Part shown: in pieces, positions 43,483 through 52,186 of the stretch
Numbering within the stretch: the first letter of the stretch is position 1
How the letters are laid out: every line of letters begins with the position of its first letter
NCBI RefSeq assembly: GCF_017355405.1
Contig: NZ_CP061177.1
Coordinates: forward strand, 2,339,001 to 2,403,000
Origin: Roseomonas haemaphysalidis
Lineage (GTDB): Bacteria; Pseudomonadota; Alphaproteobacteria; Acetobacterales; Acetobacteraceae
Length of the DNA: 64,000 bases
Reading direction: 5' to 3'
Program-made: the position numbers and the translations under genes
Notes under the pieces: model-generated
Told to the model about the DNA's origin: nothing
Seen by the model: only the letters and a program-made list of their open reading frames with translations
The model's database searches: none

Positions 43483-45555
43483 ATGGCACGTTGGCGGGTA
43501 GGCGTGGATTCAGGCGGCACATTCACGGATGTCTGCCTGTTTGACGAGGACAGCGGCCGGGTCGAGGTCTGGAAGGTGTCCTCCACGCCCGATGACCCGT
43601 CCCGCGGCATCGCGCAGGGGGTCGAGGAAGGCATGCGCCGCGTGGCGCCCGAGGCCGGCGACAAGCCCGGCGCCCCGGTCAGCTATTTCGGCCATGGCAC
43701 CACGGTTGCCACCAACGCGCTGATCCAGCATCGTGGCGTCCGCACCGGGCTGGTGACGACGGACGGCTTCCGCGACCTGCTGGAGATCGGCCGCCAGAAG
43801 CGCCCCGACCTTTACGACATGCAGGCGGACAAGCCCCCCGTGCTGGTGGCGCGCGACCTGCGCCAGGAGGTGCCCGAGCGGGTGCGGCACGACGGCACGG
43901 TGGAAACCGCGCTGGACGAGGCCGCCATGCGCGCCGCCGCCGTTGCCTTGCGGGAGGCGGGGGTCAAGGCCGTCGCGGTTTCGTTTCTCTACGGCTTCAT
44001 CCGGCCCGAGCACGAGCAGCGCGCCGTCGAGATCCTGCGCGAGGAGATGCCGGAGGCTTTCATCAGCGCCGGCCATGAGATCGCGCCCGAGTTCCGCGAA
44101 TACGAGCGGCTCTCCACCGTCGTGCTGAACGCCTATCTTGGCCCGGTGATGCGGCGCTACATCGAGAACCTCGTGCCGCGCCTGGAAGGGCTGGGCATGA
44201 CGGCCACGCCGCACCTGACGCAGTCCAACGGCGGCGTCATCAGCTTCGCCGCCGCCGCCGGCCTGCCGGTGCGCACCGTGCTGTCCGGCCCGTCCACCGG
44301 CGTGGTCGGCGCGCAGGTGATCGGCAAGCTGGCCGGGTTCGAGGACCTGATCACCTTCGACATGGGCGGCACCTCCACCGACGTCGCGCTGTTGCAGGGT
44401 GGCCAGTGCCGGCTGACCAGCGAGGCGGTGGTGCACGGCTACCCGATCAAGGCGCCGATGCTGGACATCCACACCGTGGGCGCCGGCGGCGGCTCCATCG
44501 CGCATGTCGATGCCGGCGGGCTGCTGAAGGTGGGGCCGCGCTCCTGCGGCGCCTTCCCCGGCCCGGTCTGCTACGACAAGGGCAGCACCGAGCCCGCCAC
44601 CACCGACGCCAACGTGGTGCTCCAGACCCTGAACCCCACCCACCTGTTGGGCGGCCGCATGGCGATCCGCCAGGATCTGGCGAAGCAGGCGGTGGGGCGG
44701 CTGGCGGAACAGCTTGGCCTTGGGCTGATGGAAACGGCGCAGGGCATCCTGTCCGTCGTCACCGCCAACATGGCGCGCGCCATCCGCGTCATTTCCGTGC
44801 AGCGCGGGCATGACCCGCGCGACTTCACGCTGATGGCCTTCGGCGGCGGCGGCCCGCTCTACGCGGCACGGCTGGCCAAGGAACTGGACATGAAGCGCGT
44901 GCTGGTGCCGCGCAACCCGGGCATCCTTTGCGCCATGGGCCTGCTGCTGACCGACCTGCGCGCCGACTTCGCCGCCACCAAGCTCTTGCCGCTGGCCCCT
45001 GCCTCCGTACCCGAGATTGCCGAGGGCTTCGACACGCTCGCCGCCCGCGCCGAGGACTGGTTCGCGCACGAGGAGATCGCCGCTGGCAACCGGCAGCTCA
45101 CCCGCACCGCCGACATGCGCTACAAGGGCCAGAACTACGAGCTGGCCGTGGCGCTGCCCGATGGCCCGGTGACGGAAGCCACGCTGGATGCCCTGGCCAG
45201 CGGCTTTGCCGATCTGCACCGCCAGCGCTACGGCTTCGTGGCGGAGGGCGAGCTGGTGCAGGTCGTCACCCTGCGGCTGGAAGCCACCGGGTTTGTGCAG
45301 AAGGCGACGCTGACCCGCCACCCCGAGGCTGGCCCCGATGCCACCGCCGCCCGCATCGGCGAGCGCCCCGTCTGGTTCCCCGAGGCCGGCGACTTCGTGC
45401 CGACGCCGATCTACAGCCGCGACGAGTTGAAGCCCGGCAACCGCTTCGCCGGCCCCGCCATCGTCGAGCAGATGGACACCACCACCGTGGTGCCGCCTGG
45501 CATGACGGCGTGCGTCGACCCCTATCTCAACCTGATCCTGGAGGTCGCGGCATGA
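43483..45555 (+). CDS. Hydantoinase/oxoprolinase subunit A (first copy)
   Basis: This 690-residue HyuA-type protein has the ASKHA ATP-binding loops: VGVDSGGTFTDVC near the N-terminus and ITFDMGGTSTDVALL in the hydantoinase A domain, then AGGGSIAHVD, FGGGGPLYAARLAKEL and the C-terminal SHS2/oxoprolinase segment (MRYKGQNYEL). With subunit B it hydrolyses cyclic amides such as 5-oxoproline or N-methylhydantoin at the cost of ATP; some relatives are carboxylases. Start 43483 follows GGAGG. It overlaps its B subunit by ATGA and heads the ten-gene operon. Confidence 0.9.
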   Translation: MARWRVGVDSGGTFTDVCLFDEDSGRVEVWKVSSTPDDPSRGIAQGVEEGMRRVAPEAGDKPGAPVSYFGHGTTVATNALIQHRGVRTGLVTTDGFRDLLEIGRQKRPDLYDMQADKPPVLVARDLRQEVPERVRHDGTVETALDEAAMRAAAVALREAGVKAVAVSFLYGFIRPEHEQRAVEILREEMPEAFISAGHEIAPEFREYERLSTVVLNAYLGPVMRRYIENLVPRLEGLGMTATPHLTQSNGGVISFAAAAGLPVRTVLSGPSTGVVGAQVIGKLAGFEDLITFDMGGTSTDVALLQGGQCRLTSEAVVHGYPIKAPMLDIHTVGAGGGSIAHVDAGGLLKVGPRSCGAFPGPVCYDKGSTEPATTDANVVLQTLNPTHLLGGRMAIRQDLAKQAVGRLAEQLGLGLMETAQGILSVVTANMARAIRVISVQRGHDPRDFTLMAFGGGGPLYAARLAKELDMKRVLVPRNPGILCAMGLLLTDLRADFAATKLLPLAPASVPEIAEGFDTLAARAEDWFAHEEIAAGNRQLTRTADMRYKGQNYELAVALPDGPVTEATLDALASGFADLHRQRYGFVAEGELVQVVTLRLEATGFVQKATLTRHPEAGPDATAARIGERPVWFPEAGDFVPTPIYSRDELKPGNRFAGPAIVEQMDTTTVVPPGMTACVDPYLNLILEVAA

Positions 45556-47204
45556 GCCACGCCGTCGCGCACGCCACGCCCGCCGCGCTGGACCCGATCA
45601 CCATCGAGGTCATCGGCGCCGCGCTTTCCTCGATCGTCGAGGAAACGGGGGAAGCGCTGATCCGTGCCAGCTATTCCACCAACATCAAGGAACGGCGCGA
45701 CTGTTCCACCGCGTTGTTCAACGCCGCCGGGCAGACGCTGTGCCAGGCGGAGCATATCCCGATCCACCTCGGCAGCTTCATCGGCATCATCCCGCAGATC
45801 ATGGCGAAGCACCGCGTTGAGGAGATGCGGCCCGGCGATGTCTTCGTCGGCAACGACGCCTATGAGGGCGGCGGCACCCACCTGCCGGACATCGTGTTGG
45901 CCGAGCCGATCTTCGTGGAAGGGCGGCTGGCCGCCTGGACCGTCAACCTCGCGCACCATTCCGACTTCGCCGACCGCGGCCACGCGCATATCTACCAGGA
46001 AGGCCTGCGCATCCCGCCCGTGCGGCTGTACCGCGCGGGCGTTTTGCAGGACGACATCCAGGACCTGATCCTGCTGAACTGCCAGGTGCCGCATGAGCGG
46101 CTGTCCGACCTGCGCGCCCAGATGGCGGCCAACCGCGTGGGCGTGCTGCGCTTCCAGGGGCTCTGCGCCAAATATGGCGTGGACACCGTGCTCGGTGCCG
46201 CCGACGCGCTGCTGGACTATGCCGAGCGCAAGATGCGCGCCGGCATCGCCGCCCTGCCGGACGGCACCTGGCGCTTCGAGGATGTGTTCGACCCCATCGA
46301 CCTGTCCGAAACCTTGCCGATGGCGGTGACCGTCACCATCGCCGGCGACGGCATGACGCTGGACTTCGAGGCGACCGACCAGCGCCGCGCCGGCATCAAC
46401 ATGACCTACACGGCGCTGCTGGCCACCGTCTACTACATGGTCAAGTCGATCGTGGACCCGACCATCCTGCCCAATGCCGGGCTGGCGCGGCCGCTGACCA
46501 TCACCGCCCGCCGCGGCAGCATCCTGAACTGCGAGCACCCGGCCGCGGTGAACGGCCGCATGGCCGCCTGCCAGCGGGTGGCGGACCTGATCCTCGGCGC
46601 CATCGCCCAGGCGGCGCCGGAGCGTGTCACGGCCTGCTCCAACTCCGTTTGCACCGTTGCCAGCTTCATCGGCCAGCGCAAGGAGGACGGCGAGCTCTGG
46701 GTTTACCTGGAAACCATGGGCGGCGGCAGCGGCGCCCGGCCTGACAAGGACGGGCTGGACGGCGTGCATGTCCACAACACCAACACCTCCAACCTGCCGG
46801 TCGAGGCGCTGGAGATCGAATACCCGCTGACGCTGCTGCGCTACGAGCTGATCCAGGATTCCGGCGGCACCGGCCAGCATCGCGGTGGCATGGGGTTGCG
46901 CCGCGTCTACCGCGCCGACGAGGATTGCCTGGTGCGGGTGGACATCGGCCGGTTGCGCTCGGAATCCTGGGGCTTGCAGGGCGGCGGGGCGGGCGCGCGC
47001 GGCGCCGTCGAATGCGGCCCGGGCGTGACCTTCACCGGCAGCGGCGCGGCGCTCAAGGCCGGCCAGTGGTTCGCCATCGTCAGCCCCGGTGCCGGCGCCT
47101 ATGGCCCCGCCAGCGCCCGCCCGCCGGAAGCCGTGGCGCGCGACGTGGCGGAGGGCGTGATCAGCGCCGCCGCCGCCCGGGACGCCTATCATCATCAAGC
47201 CTGA
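45552..47204 (+). CDS. Hydantoinase/oxoprolinase subunit B (first copy)
   Basis: This 550-residue HyuB-type protein begins with the family segment DPITIEVIGAALSSIVEETGEALIRASYS, then KERRDCSTALFNAAGQ, GDVFVGNDAYEGGGTHLPDIVLAEP, NLAHHSDFADRG with the metal-type histidines, NMTYTALLATVYYMVKSI, and the C-terminal GGTGQHRGGMGLRRVYRA. It forms the catalytic partner of HyuA. It is overlapped 4 bp by subunit A, and the binding-protein gene follows after 19 bp. Confidence 0.9.
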   Translation: MSHAVAHATPAALDPITIEVIGAALSSIVEETGEALIRASYSTNIKERRDCSTALFNAAGQTLCQAEHIPIHLGSFIGIIPQIMAKHRVEEMRPGDVFVGNDAYEGGGTHLPDIVLAEPIFVEGRLAAWTVNLAHHSDFADRGHAHIYQEGLRIPPVRLYRAGVLQDDIQDLILLNCQVPHERLSDLRAQMAANRVGVLRFQGLCAKYGVDTVLGAADALLDYAERKMRAGIAALPDGTWRFEDVFDPIDLSETLPMAVTVTIAGDGMTLDFEATDQRRAGINMTYTALLATVYYMVKSIVDPTILPNAGLARPLTITARRGSILNCEHPAAVNGRMAACQRVADLILGAIAQAAPERVTACSNSVCTVASFIGQRKEDGELWVYLETMGGGSGARPDKDGLDGVHVHNTNTSNLPVEALEIEYPLTLLRYELIQDSGGTGQHRGGMGLRRVYRADEDCLVRVDIGRLRSESWGLQGGGAGARGAVECGPGVTFTGSGAALKAGQWFAIVSPGAGAYGPASARPPEAVARDVAEGVISAAAARDAYHHQA

Positions 47205-47223
47205 GCCAAAGGAGACCACGCCC

Positions 47224-48744
47224 ATGCCTCCCGTGACTCTGCCCCGCCGTTCCCTGCTGGCCGGTGCCGCCGCGCTGCCCTTCCTGCGCGTGCCCGGCGC
47301 CCGCGCCGCCACGCCGGGGGTGCTGACCTTCGGGCTGTCTTCTTTTCCGCCCACCATCCAGCCCTGGGCCAACAGCGGCACGGCGGCGGCGACCATGAAG
47401 CTGCTGATGTACCGCGGCCTTTGCTCCTATGCCGACGACGGCGCGCTGCGTGGCGAGCTGGCGGAAAGCTGGGCGCGGGACGGCACCACCGCCTGGACCT
47501 TCAAGCTGCGCGACGCGAAGTTCCAGAACGGCCAGAAGGTGACGGCGGCCGACGTGAAGTGGACGATCGAGCAGATCGCCGATCCGAAATCCACCGCCTT
47601 CTTCCGTGCCGAGATGCAGAACATCGAGGCGGTGGAAACGCCCGACGACCGCACCGTGCGGATCGTCACCAAGGTGCCGGTGGCCACGCTGCCCAACCTC
47701 ATGGCCAGCTATCACCTGCCGATCATCTTTCGCGGCTCGGAGCGCAACGCGCCGGTCGGTGCCGGGCCCTTCGTCCTGAAGGGACAGGAGCGGGGCACCT
47801 CGCTCGACTTCGAGGCCAATCCGAATTTCTACAAGCCCGGGCTGCCGCGCCTGAAGGGCATCCGCGTCGTGGCTTACCCGGACGAGAACCTGCGCACGGC
47901 GGCGCTGCAGTCCGGCGACCTCGACCTGATCGAATACGTGCCCTGGCAGGCGATGGACGCCATCAGCGCCAACCCGCAGCTGTCGCTGGACACCGTGGAC
48001 GGCGCCTTCATGTTCCTGGTCTTCAACGGCGGCAAGCCGCCCTTCAACGACCCGCGCGTGCGCCGCGCGGTGGCGCATGCCATCCGGCGCGACGACTTGG
48101 TGAAGGCGGCCTTCTTCGGGCGCGGTTCCGGTCTTTTCCAGTTGCCGATCGCCCAGGCGAGCCCCTTCTACAATCCGGAATACAAGGACGCCTGGAAGTA
48201 CGATCCGGAGCTGTCCAGGAAACTGCTGGCCGAGGCCGGCGCGGCGGGCGTGCCGGTTTCGCTGCTGTCCACCGCGCAATACGGCATGCACAAGGACACG
48301 GCGGAGGTGGTGCAGAACCACTTGGCTGCCGTCGGCATGAACGTGACGCTGAGCCTGCCGGACTGGGGCACGCGCGTATCCATCGGCAACCGTGGGCAAT
48401 ACGACTTCGCGGTGATGGGCACGGCGGCGGACAGCAACGACCCCGACGGCATCGCCAATTTCATCGACGGCAGCCTGTCGCCCTCCTACGTCCGCAGCTA
48501 CGGCTTGAAGACCGAGCGCATCACGGAGCTGCTGGCGGCCGGGCGCGCCGAGTTCGACGAGGCCAAGCGCCGCGCGATCTACAAGGAGATGGAGGGCGTG
48601 GCGATCGAGCAGGCGCCCATCGTCGGCCTCACCTGGCGCAGCCAGGGCTATGCCATGAAAAAGACGGTCAGCGGCTTCAAGAACCTGCCCGGGGCGCTGA
48701 CCTTCTATTCCGGCCTGACCTTCGAGACAGCCTCCCTTGCGTGA
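47224..48744 (+). CDS. ABC transporter substrate-binding protein, family 5 (in the hydantoinase operon)
   Basis: This 506-residue periplasmic protein has a Tat-like signal (PRRSLLAGAAALPFLRVPGARA, cleavage about residue 28) and DppA/OppA-type segments: WTFKLRDAKFQNGQKVTAADV, GAGPFVLKG and DPRVRRAVAHAIRRDDLV. It should deliver an amino-acid, opine or hydantoin-like substrate. No permease or ATPase gene is in the operon, so the membrane part is encoded elsewhere. CAAAGGAGA precedes the ATG. The next gene overlaps its end by 8 bp. Confidence 0.88.
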   Translation: MPPVTLPRRSLLAGAAALPFLRVPGARAATPGVLTFGLSSFPPTIQPWANSGTAAATMKLLMYRGLCSYADDGALRGELAESWARDGTTAWTFKLRDAKFQNGQKVTAADVKWTIEQIADPKSTAFFRAEMQNIEAVETPDDRTVRIVTKVPVATLPNLMASYHLPIIFRGSERNAPVGAGPFVLKGQERGTSLDFEANPNFYKPGLPRLKGIRVVAYPDENLRTAALQSGDLDLIEYVPWQAMDAISANPQLSLDTVDGAFMFLVFNGGKPPFNDPRVRRAVAHAIRRDDLVKAAFFGRGSGLFQLPIAQASPFYNPEYKDAWKYDPELSRKLLAEAGAAGVPVSLLSTAQYGMHKDTAEVVQNHLAAVGMNVTLSLPDWGTRVSIGNRGQYDFAVMGTAADSNDPDGIANFIDGSLSPSYVRSYGLKTERITELLAAGRAEFDEAKRRAIYKEMEGVAIEQAPIVGLTWRSQGYAMKKTVSGFKNLPGALTFYSGLTFETASLA

Positions 48745-49426
48745 CCTCGCGGGGAAGGTGGTGATGGTGTCCGGTGCCGCGCGCGGCATCGGGCGGGCCA
48801 TCGCCGAACGGCTGCAGGCGGCGGGGTGCACCGTCAGCGCCGGGGTGCGGGACCTTTCTCGCGCGCCGGCGGGCGCGGCGGGCTTTCTGTATGACGCCAC
48901 CACGCCCCGCAGCGCCGCCGCCTGGGCCGAGGGCACGGTGGCACGCTTCGGCCGCGTCGATGCGCTGGTCAACGCCGCCGGCATCAATCCGCGCGCTACG
49001 CTGCTGGAGGGGCCGGACGAAGCCTTCCAGGATCTCTGGTCCGTCAACGCCATGGGGCCGATCCTGGCGGTGCGTGCCGCCTGGCCGCACCTGAAGGCGA
49101 GCGGGCAGGGGCGGGTGATCAATGTCGCCTCGCTGTCCGGCAAGCGGATCCGCAACGACAACCTCGGCTATGCCATGAGCAAGTTCGCCGTCATGGCACT
49201 GACGCAGGAGGTGCGGCGGCTGGGCTGGGAGCACGGCATCCGTGCCACGGCGCTCTGCCCCGGCTTCGTGGATACTGACATGACCTCGCATGTCACCTCC
49301 CTGCCGCGCGACCGCATGACCCGCCCTGAGGACTTGGCATTGCTGGCCGAGATGCTGCTGCGCTTGCCCAACACCGCCAGCGTCGCCGAGCTCCTGGTGA
49401 ATTGCCGGCACGAGGACACGCTGTGA
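48737..49426 (+). CDS. SDR-family dehydrogenase in the hydantoinase operon
   Basis: This 229-residue classical SDR has SGAARGIGRAI near the N-terminus, NAAG, catalytic Ser in NVASLSGKR and YAMSK with Tyr/Lys; Arg in the second strand (GVRDLS) suggests NADP(H). It starts at TTG inside the end of the binding-protein gene, an arrangement supported by the family start DLAGKVVMVSGAARG. It is slightly short at the C-terminus (ASVAELLVNCRHEDTL). Probably it oxidises or reduces a pathway intermediate. Confidence 0.83.
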   Translation: MRDLAGKVVMVSGAARGIGRAIAERLQAAGCTVSAGVRDLSRAPAGAAGFLYDATTPRSAAAWAEGTVARFGRVDALVNAAGINPRATLLEGPDEAFQDLWSVNAMGPILAVRAAWPHLKASGQGRVINVASLSGKRIRNDNLGYAMSKFAVMALTQEVRRLGWEHGIRATALCPGFVDTDMTSHVTSLPRDRMTRPEDLALLAEMLLRLPNTASVAELLVNCRHEDTL

Positions 49427-49698
49427 AGCTGGCCCGCCTGCGCGACACCGACCGGCCGCCGCTCCACCTGACGCTGGATGGCGCCCCGGTCGCGGGCCTG
49501 GAGGGCGACACGGTGCTGACTGCCCTGCTGGCCGGCGGCGCCGGCCACCTGCGGGCCAGCGAGTTCGGCGACGGCCCGCGCGCCGGCTTCTGCCTGATGG
49601 GCGCCTGCCAGGACTGCTGGGTTTCGGTGGAGGGTCTCGGCCGGGTCCGGGCCTGTGCCACCCTGGCGCGGGACGGCATGAAGGTCATGCGCGGATGA
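49423..49698 (+). CDS. [2Fe-2S] small subunit of an opine-oxidase/HcnA-type dehydrogenase
   Basis: This 91-residue ferredoxin-like protein (Fer2_4) has Cys57, Cys62, Cys65 and Cys78 in the C-x4-C-x2-C...C pattern of a plant-type [2Fe-2S] cluster (GFCLMGACQDCWV...RACAT). It is the smallest subunit of three-subunit flavoprotein dehydrogenases such as octopine/nopaline oxidase, hydrogen cyanide synthase and D-hydroxyproline dehydrogenase. GTG start overlapping the SDR stop (GTGA) and ATGA overlap with the next subunit support co-translation. Confidence 0.88.
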   Translation: MKLARLRDTDRPPLHLTLDGAPVAGLEGDTVLTALLAGGAGHLRASEFGDGPRAGFCLMGACQDCWVSVEGLGRVRACATLARDGMKVMRG

Positions 49699-51050
49699 AG
49701 GTGGCGGTGGTCGGTGCCGGCCCGGCCGGCGTGCGGGCGGTGACGGCGCTGCTGGAGGCCGGGCTCCGCCCCGTCTGGCTGGACGAGGCAGTGGAGGGCG
49801 GCGGCCGCATCTACCAGCGCCCGCCCGCGGGGCTGCGGCGCGACGCGCGCCAGCTCTACGGTTTCGAGGCCAAGCGGGCCACCGCGCTGCATGCCGCCTT
49901 TGACATCGCCCGGGCACGGGCCGACTGGCGGCCGGAAACGCTGGTCTGGAACATCCGCCCCGGCGCGCGGCAGTTGAACACGCTCGGCGCCGGGCGGCAG
50001 GGCGTGGTGGACTACGACTCCGCCATCCTGTGCACCGGCGCCATGGACCGCGTGCTGCCGGTGCCGGGCTGGACCCTGCCGGGCGTCACCACCATGGGCG
50101 GCGCGCAGATCGCCCTGAAGTCGCAGGGCTGCGGCATCGGCCGGCGGGTGGCCTTTCTGGGCAGCGGTCCGCTGCTGTGGCTGGTGGCCTATCAATACGC
50201 CAGGGCGGGGGCCGAGGTGGCGGCCGTGCTGGACACCACGCCCTTCGCCACCAAGGCCGCCGCCGCCCCCGGCCTGCTGCGCGGGCCCGCCACCTTCGCC
50301 AAGGGGCTCTACTACATCGCCTGGCTGCGGGCGCATCGCGTCCGGATCGCCGAAGGTGTCACGCCGCTGGCGATCGAAGGTCAGGACACGGTGGCCGGCA
50401 TTCGCTGGCGCGATGCGCGGGGGCGTGAGCACCAAGTGGAATGCGATGCCGTGGGCATGGGTTGGGGGCTGAAGCCGGAAGCGCAGCTCGCGGACCTCGC
50501 CGGCATCCCCTTCGATTTCGACCCCCAGCAGCACGGCTGGGCCCCCCGGCGGGACGCTGCCGGGCGCACACCCGTCCCGGACCTTTATCTCGCGGGCGAC
50601 GGCAGCGGCATCGGCGGCGCGGAGGTGGCGGAACTCGGTGGCCAGCGCGCGGCCCTGGCGTTGCTGCAGGATGCCGGGCATGCCGTGGACACGACGGTGC
50701 TGGACGCCAAGCTGCGCAACCTGGCCCGTTTCCGTGCCGCTCTCGAAAGCGCCTTTCCCTTTCCGGCGCATCTGGCGGCCGGGATGCCCGACGACGCCAT
50801 CTTCTGCCGGTGCGAGAACCTGACGGCCGGCGCGTTGCGCGCCACCACTGACGGCCCGGCGCTGGGCGCGCCGGAACTGAACCGCGCCAAGGCCATCAGC
50901 CGCGCCGGCATGGGCCGTTGCCAGGGCCGCGTTTGTGGCGCCGCCGCGGCCGAGATCCTCGCTGCCAAGCTGGGCTGCTCCGTGGCGGAGGTTGGGCGGC
51001 TGCGCGGGCAGGCGCCGGTCAAGCCGATCCCGCTGGGGGCGGCGCCATGA
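49695..51050 (+). CDS. FAD/NAD(P)-binding large subunit (HcnB/OoxA type) with BFD-like [2Fe-2S] site
   Basis: This 451-residue flavoprotein has an N-terminal FAD motif VVGAGPAGVRAV, a second nucleotide fold (VAFLGSGPLLWLVA), the FAD-binding LYLAGDGSGIGGAE and a C-terminal BFD-like domain with Cys371/Cys373 (CRC) and Cys409/Cys414 (CQGRVC) for a second [2Fe-2S] cluster. It would carry electrons from the substrate-oxidising subunit to the respiratory chain. It overlaps both neighbours by 4 bp. Confidence 0.88.
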   Translation: MKVAVVGAGPAGVRAVTALLEAGLRPVWLDEAVEGGGRIYQRPPAGLRRDARQLYGFEAKRATALHAAFDIARARADWRPETLVWNIRPGARQLNTLGAGRQGVVDYDSAILCTGAMDRVLPVPGWTLPGVTTMGGAQIALKSQGCGIGRRVAFLGSGPLLWLVAYQYARAGAEVAAVLDTTPFATKAAAAPGLLRGPATFAKGLYYIAWLRAHRVRIAEGVTPLAIEGQDTVAGIRWRDARGREHQVECDAVGMGWGLKPEAQLADLAGIPFDFDPQQHGWAPRRDAAGRTPVPDLYLAGDGSGIGGAEVAELGGQRAALALLQDAGHAVDTTVLDAKLRNLARFRAALESAFPFPAHLAAGMPDDAIFCRCENLTAGALRATTDGPALGAPELNRAKAISRAGMGRCQGRVCGAAAAEILAAKLGCSVAEVGRLRGQAPVKPIPLGAAP

Positions 51051-52168
51051 GCTTCGACGTCCTGGTGCTCGGGGCCGGGGGCGCCGGCTGCTCGGCGGCG
51101 CTGCACCTGGCGCGGCGGGGCGCAAAGGTGGCGCTGCTGGAACGCGGGCTGGTGGGCGGCCAGGCCTCCGGCGTCAACTACGGCGGGGTGCGGCAGCAGG
51201 GGCGCCACCCGGCGGAATTGCCGATCGCCCGCCGCTCGCGCGAGCTCTGGGGCCGCATGAAGCATCTGGCCGGCACGGAAGCGGAGTTCACCGTCACCGG
51301 CCACCTGAAGCTGGCCCGCTCGGCGGCGGAGGAGGCGGTGCTCGTCGCCTATCTCGACGTGGCGCGGGAGCATGGGCTGGGGCTGCGCATGGTCGGCCGC
51401 AACGCGATCCGCGCTGATTATCCGTGGCTGGGGCCGACGGTGGTGGCGGGCTCCATGTCGCCGGAAGACGGCTCGGCCAACCCCCGGCTGCTGGCACCCG
51501 CCCTGGCCCGCGCGGCGCGGCAGGCCGGCGCCAGCATTCACGAGCGGTGCGAGGTGCTGGAGATGGCGCATGACGGCGCGCTGTTCCACCTCGGCACGGC
51601 GGGCGGCGGCCGGTTCTCCGCCCCGGTTCTGCTGAATGTCGCGGGCTTCTGGGGCGGCCGGGTGGCGGCGGCCTTTGGCGAGCCGGTGCCGGTGGTCCCG
51701 CTCAGCCCCAACATGTTTGTCACCGAGCCGCTGCCCTACATGATCGAGCCGAACCTCGGCGTGGTCGGTGGCAATGTCTACCTGCGCCAGATTCCGCGTG
51801 GCAACGTGGTGATCGGCGGCGGCCATGGGGAAAGCGACCCGGGGCCGCCGGGCGCCATCCCCTGGTCCCGCCCGGTCGCGGAGGTGACCATGGCCACCGC
51901 CGCCCTGGCCATCGAGCTGGTGCCGCACCTGGCTGGCGCGCAGGTGATCCGGTCCTGGAGCGGCATCGACGGGCAGATGCCCGACAGCATCCCGGTGATC
52001 GGCCCCAGCGCCACCACGCCGGGGCTGTTCCACGCCTTCGGCTTCTCGGGCGCGGGCTTCCAGCTTGGCCCGGCAATCGGTGCCATTCTGAGCGAACTGG
52101 TGCTGGACGGGCAAACGGACGTGCCGCTGGAGCCCTTCCGCATCACCCGCTTCGCGCAGGCCGTCTGA
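51047..52168 (+). CDS. DAO-type FAD-dependent oxidoreductase subunit (HcnC/OoxB type)
   Basis: This 373-residue D-amino-acid-oxidase-fold protein has the FAD motif VLVLGAGGAGCSAALHLARRG at the N-terminus, NYGGVRQQGRH as the re-face segment, SPEDGSANPRLLAPALARAARQAGA, and the C-terminal GFSGAGFQLGPAIG. It is the substrate-binding subunit that oxidises a secondary or primary amine such as an opine, imino acid or D-/N-alkyl amino acid. With the two preceding genes it forms a complete heterotrimer. Confidence 0.88.
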   Translation: MSFDVLVLGAGGAGCSAALHLARRGAKVALLERGLVGGQASGVNYGGVRQQGRHPAELPIARRSRELWGRMKHLAGTEAEFTVTGHLKLARSAAEEAVLVAYLDVAREHGLGLRMVGRNAIRADYPWLGPTVVAGSMSPEDGSANPRLLAPALARAARQAGASIHERCEVLEMAHDGALFHLGTAGGGRFSAPVLLNVAGFWGGRVAAAFGEPVPVVPLSPNMFVTEPLPYMIEPNLGVVGGNVYLRQIPRGNVVIGGGHGESDPGPPGAIPWSRPVAEVTMATAALAIELVPHLAGAQVIRSWSGIDGQMPDSIPVIGPSATTPGLFHAFGFSGAGFQLGPAIGAILSELVLDGQTDVPLEPFRITRFAQAV

Positions 52169-52186
52169 TCCGCTATCCGGCGGCGG

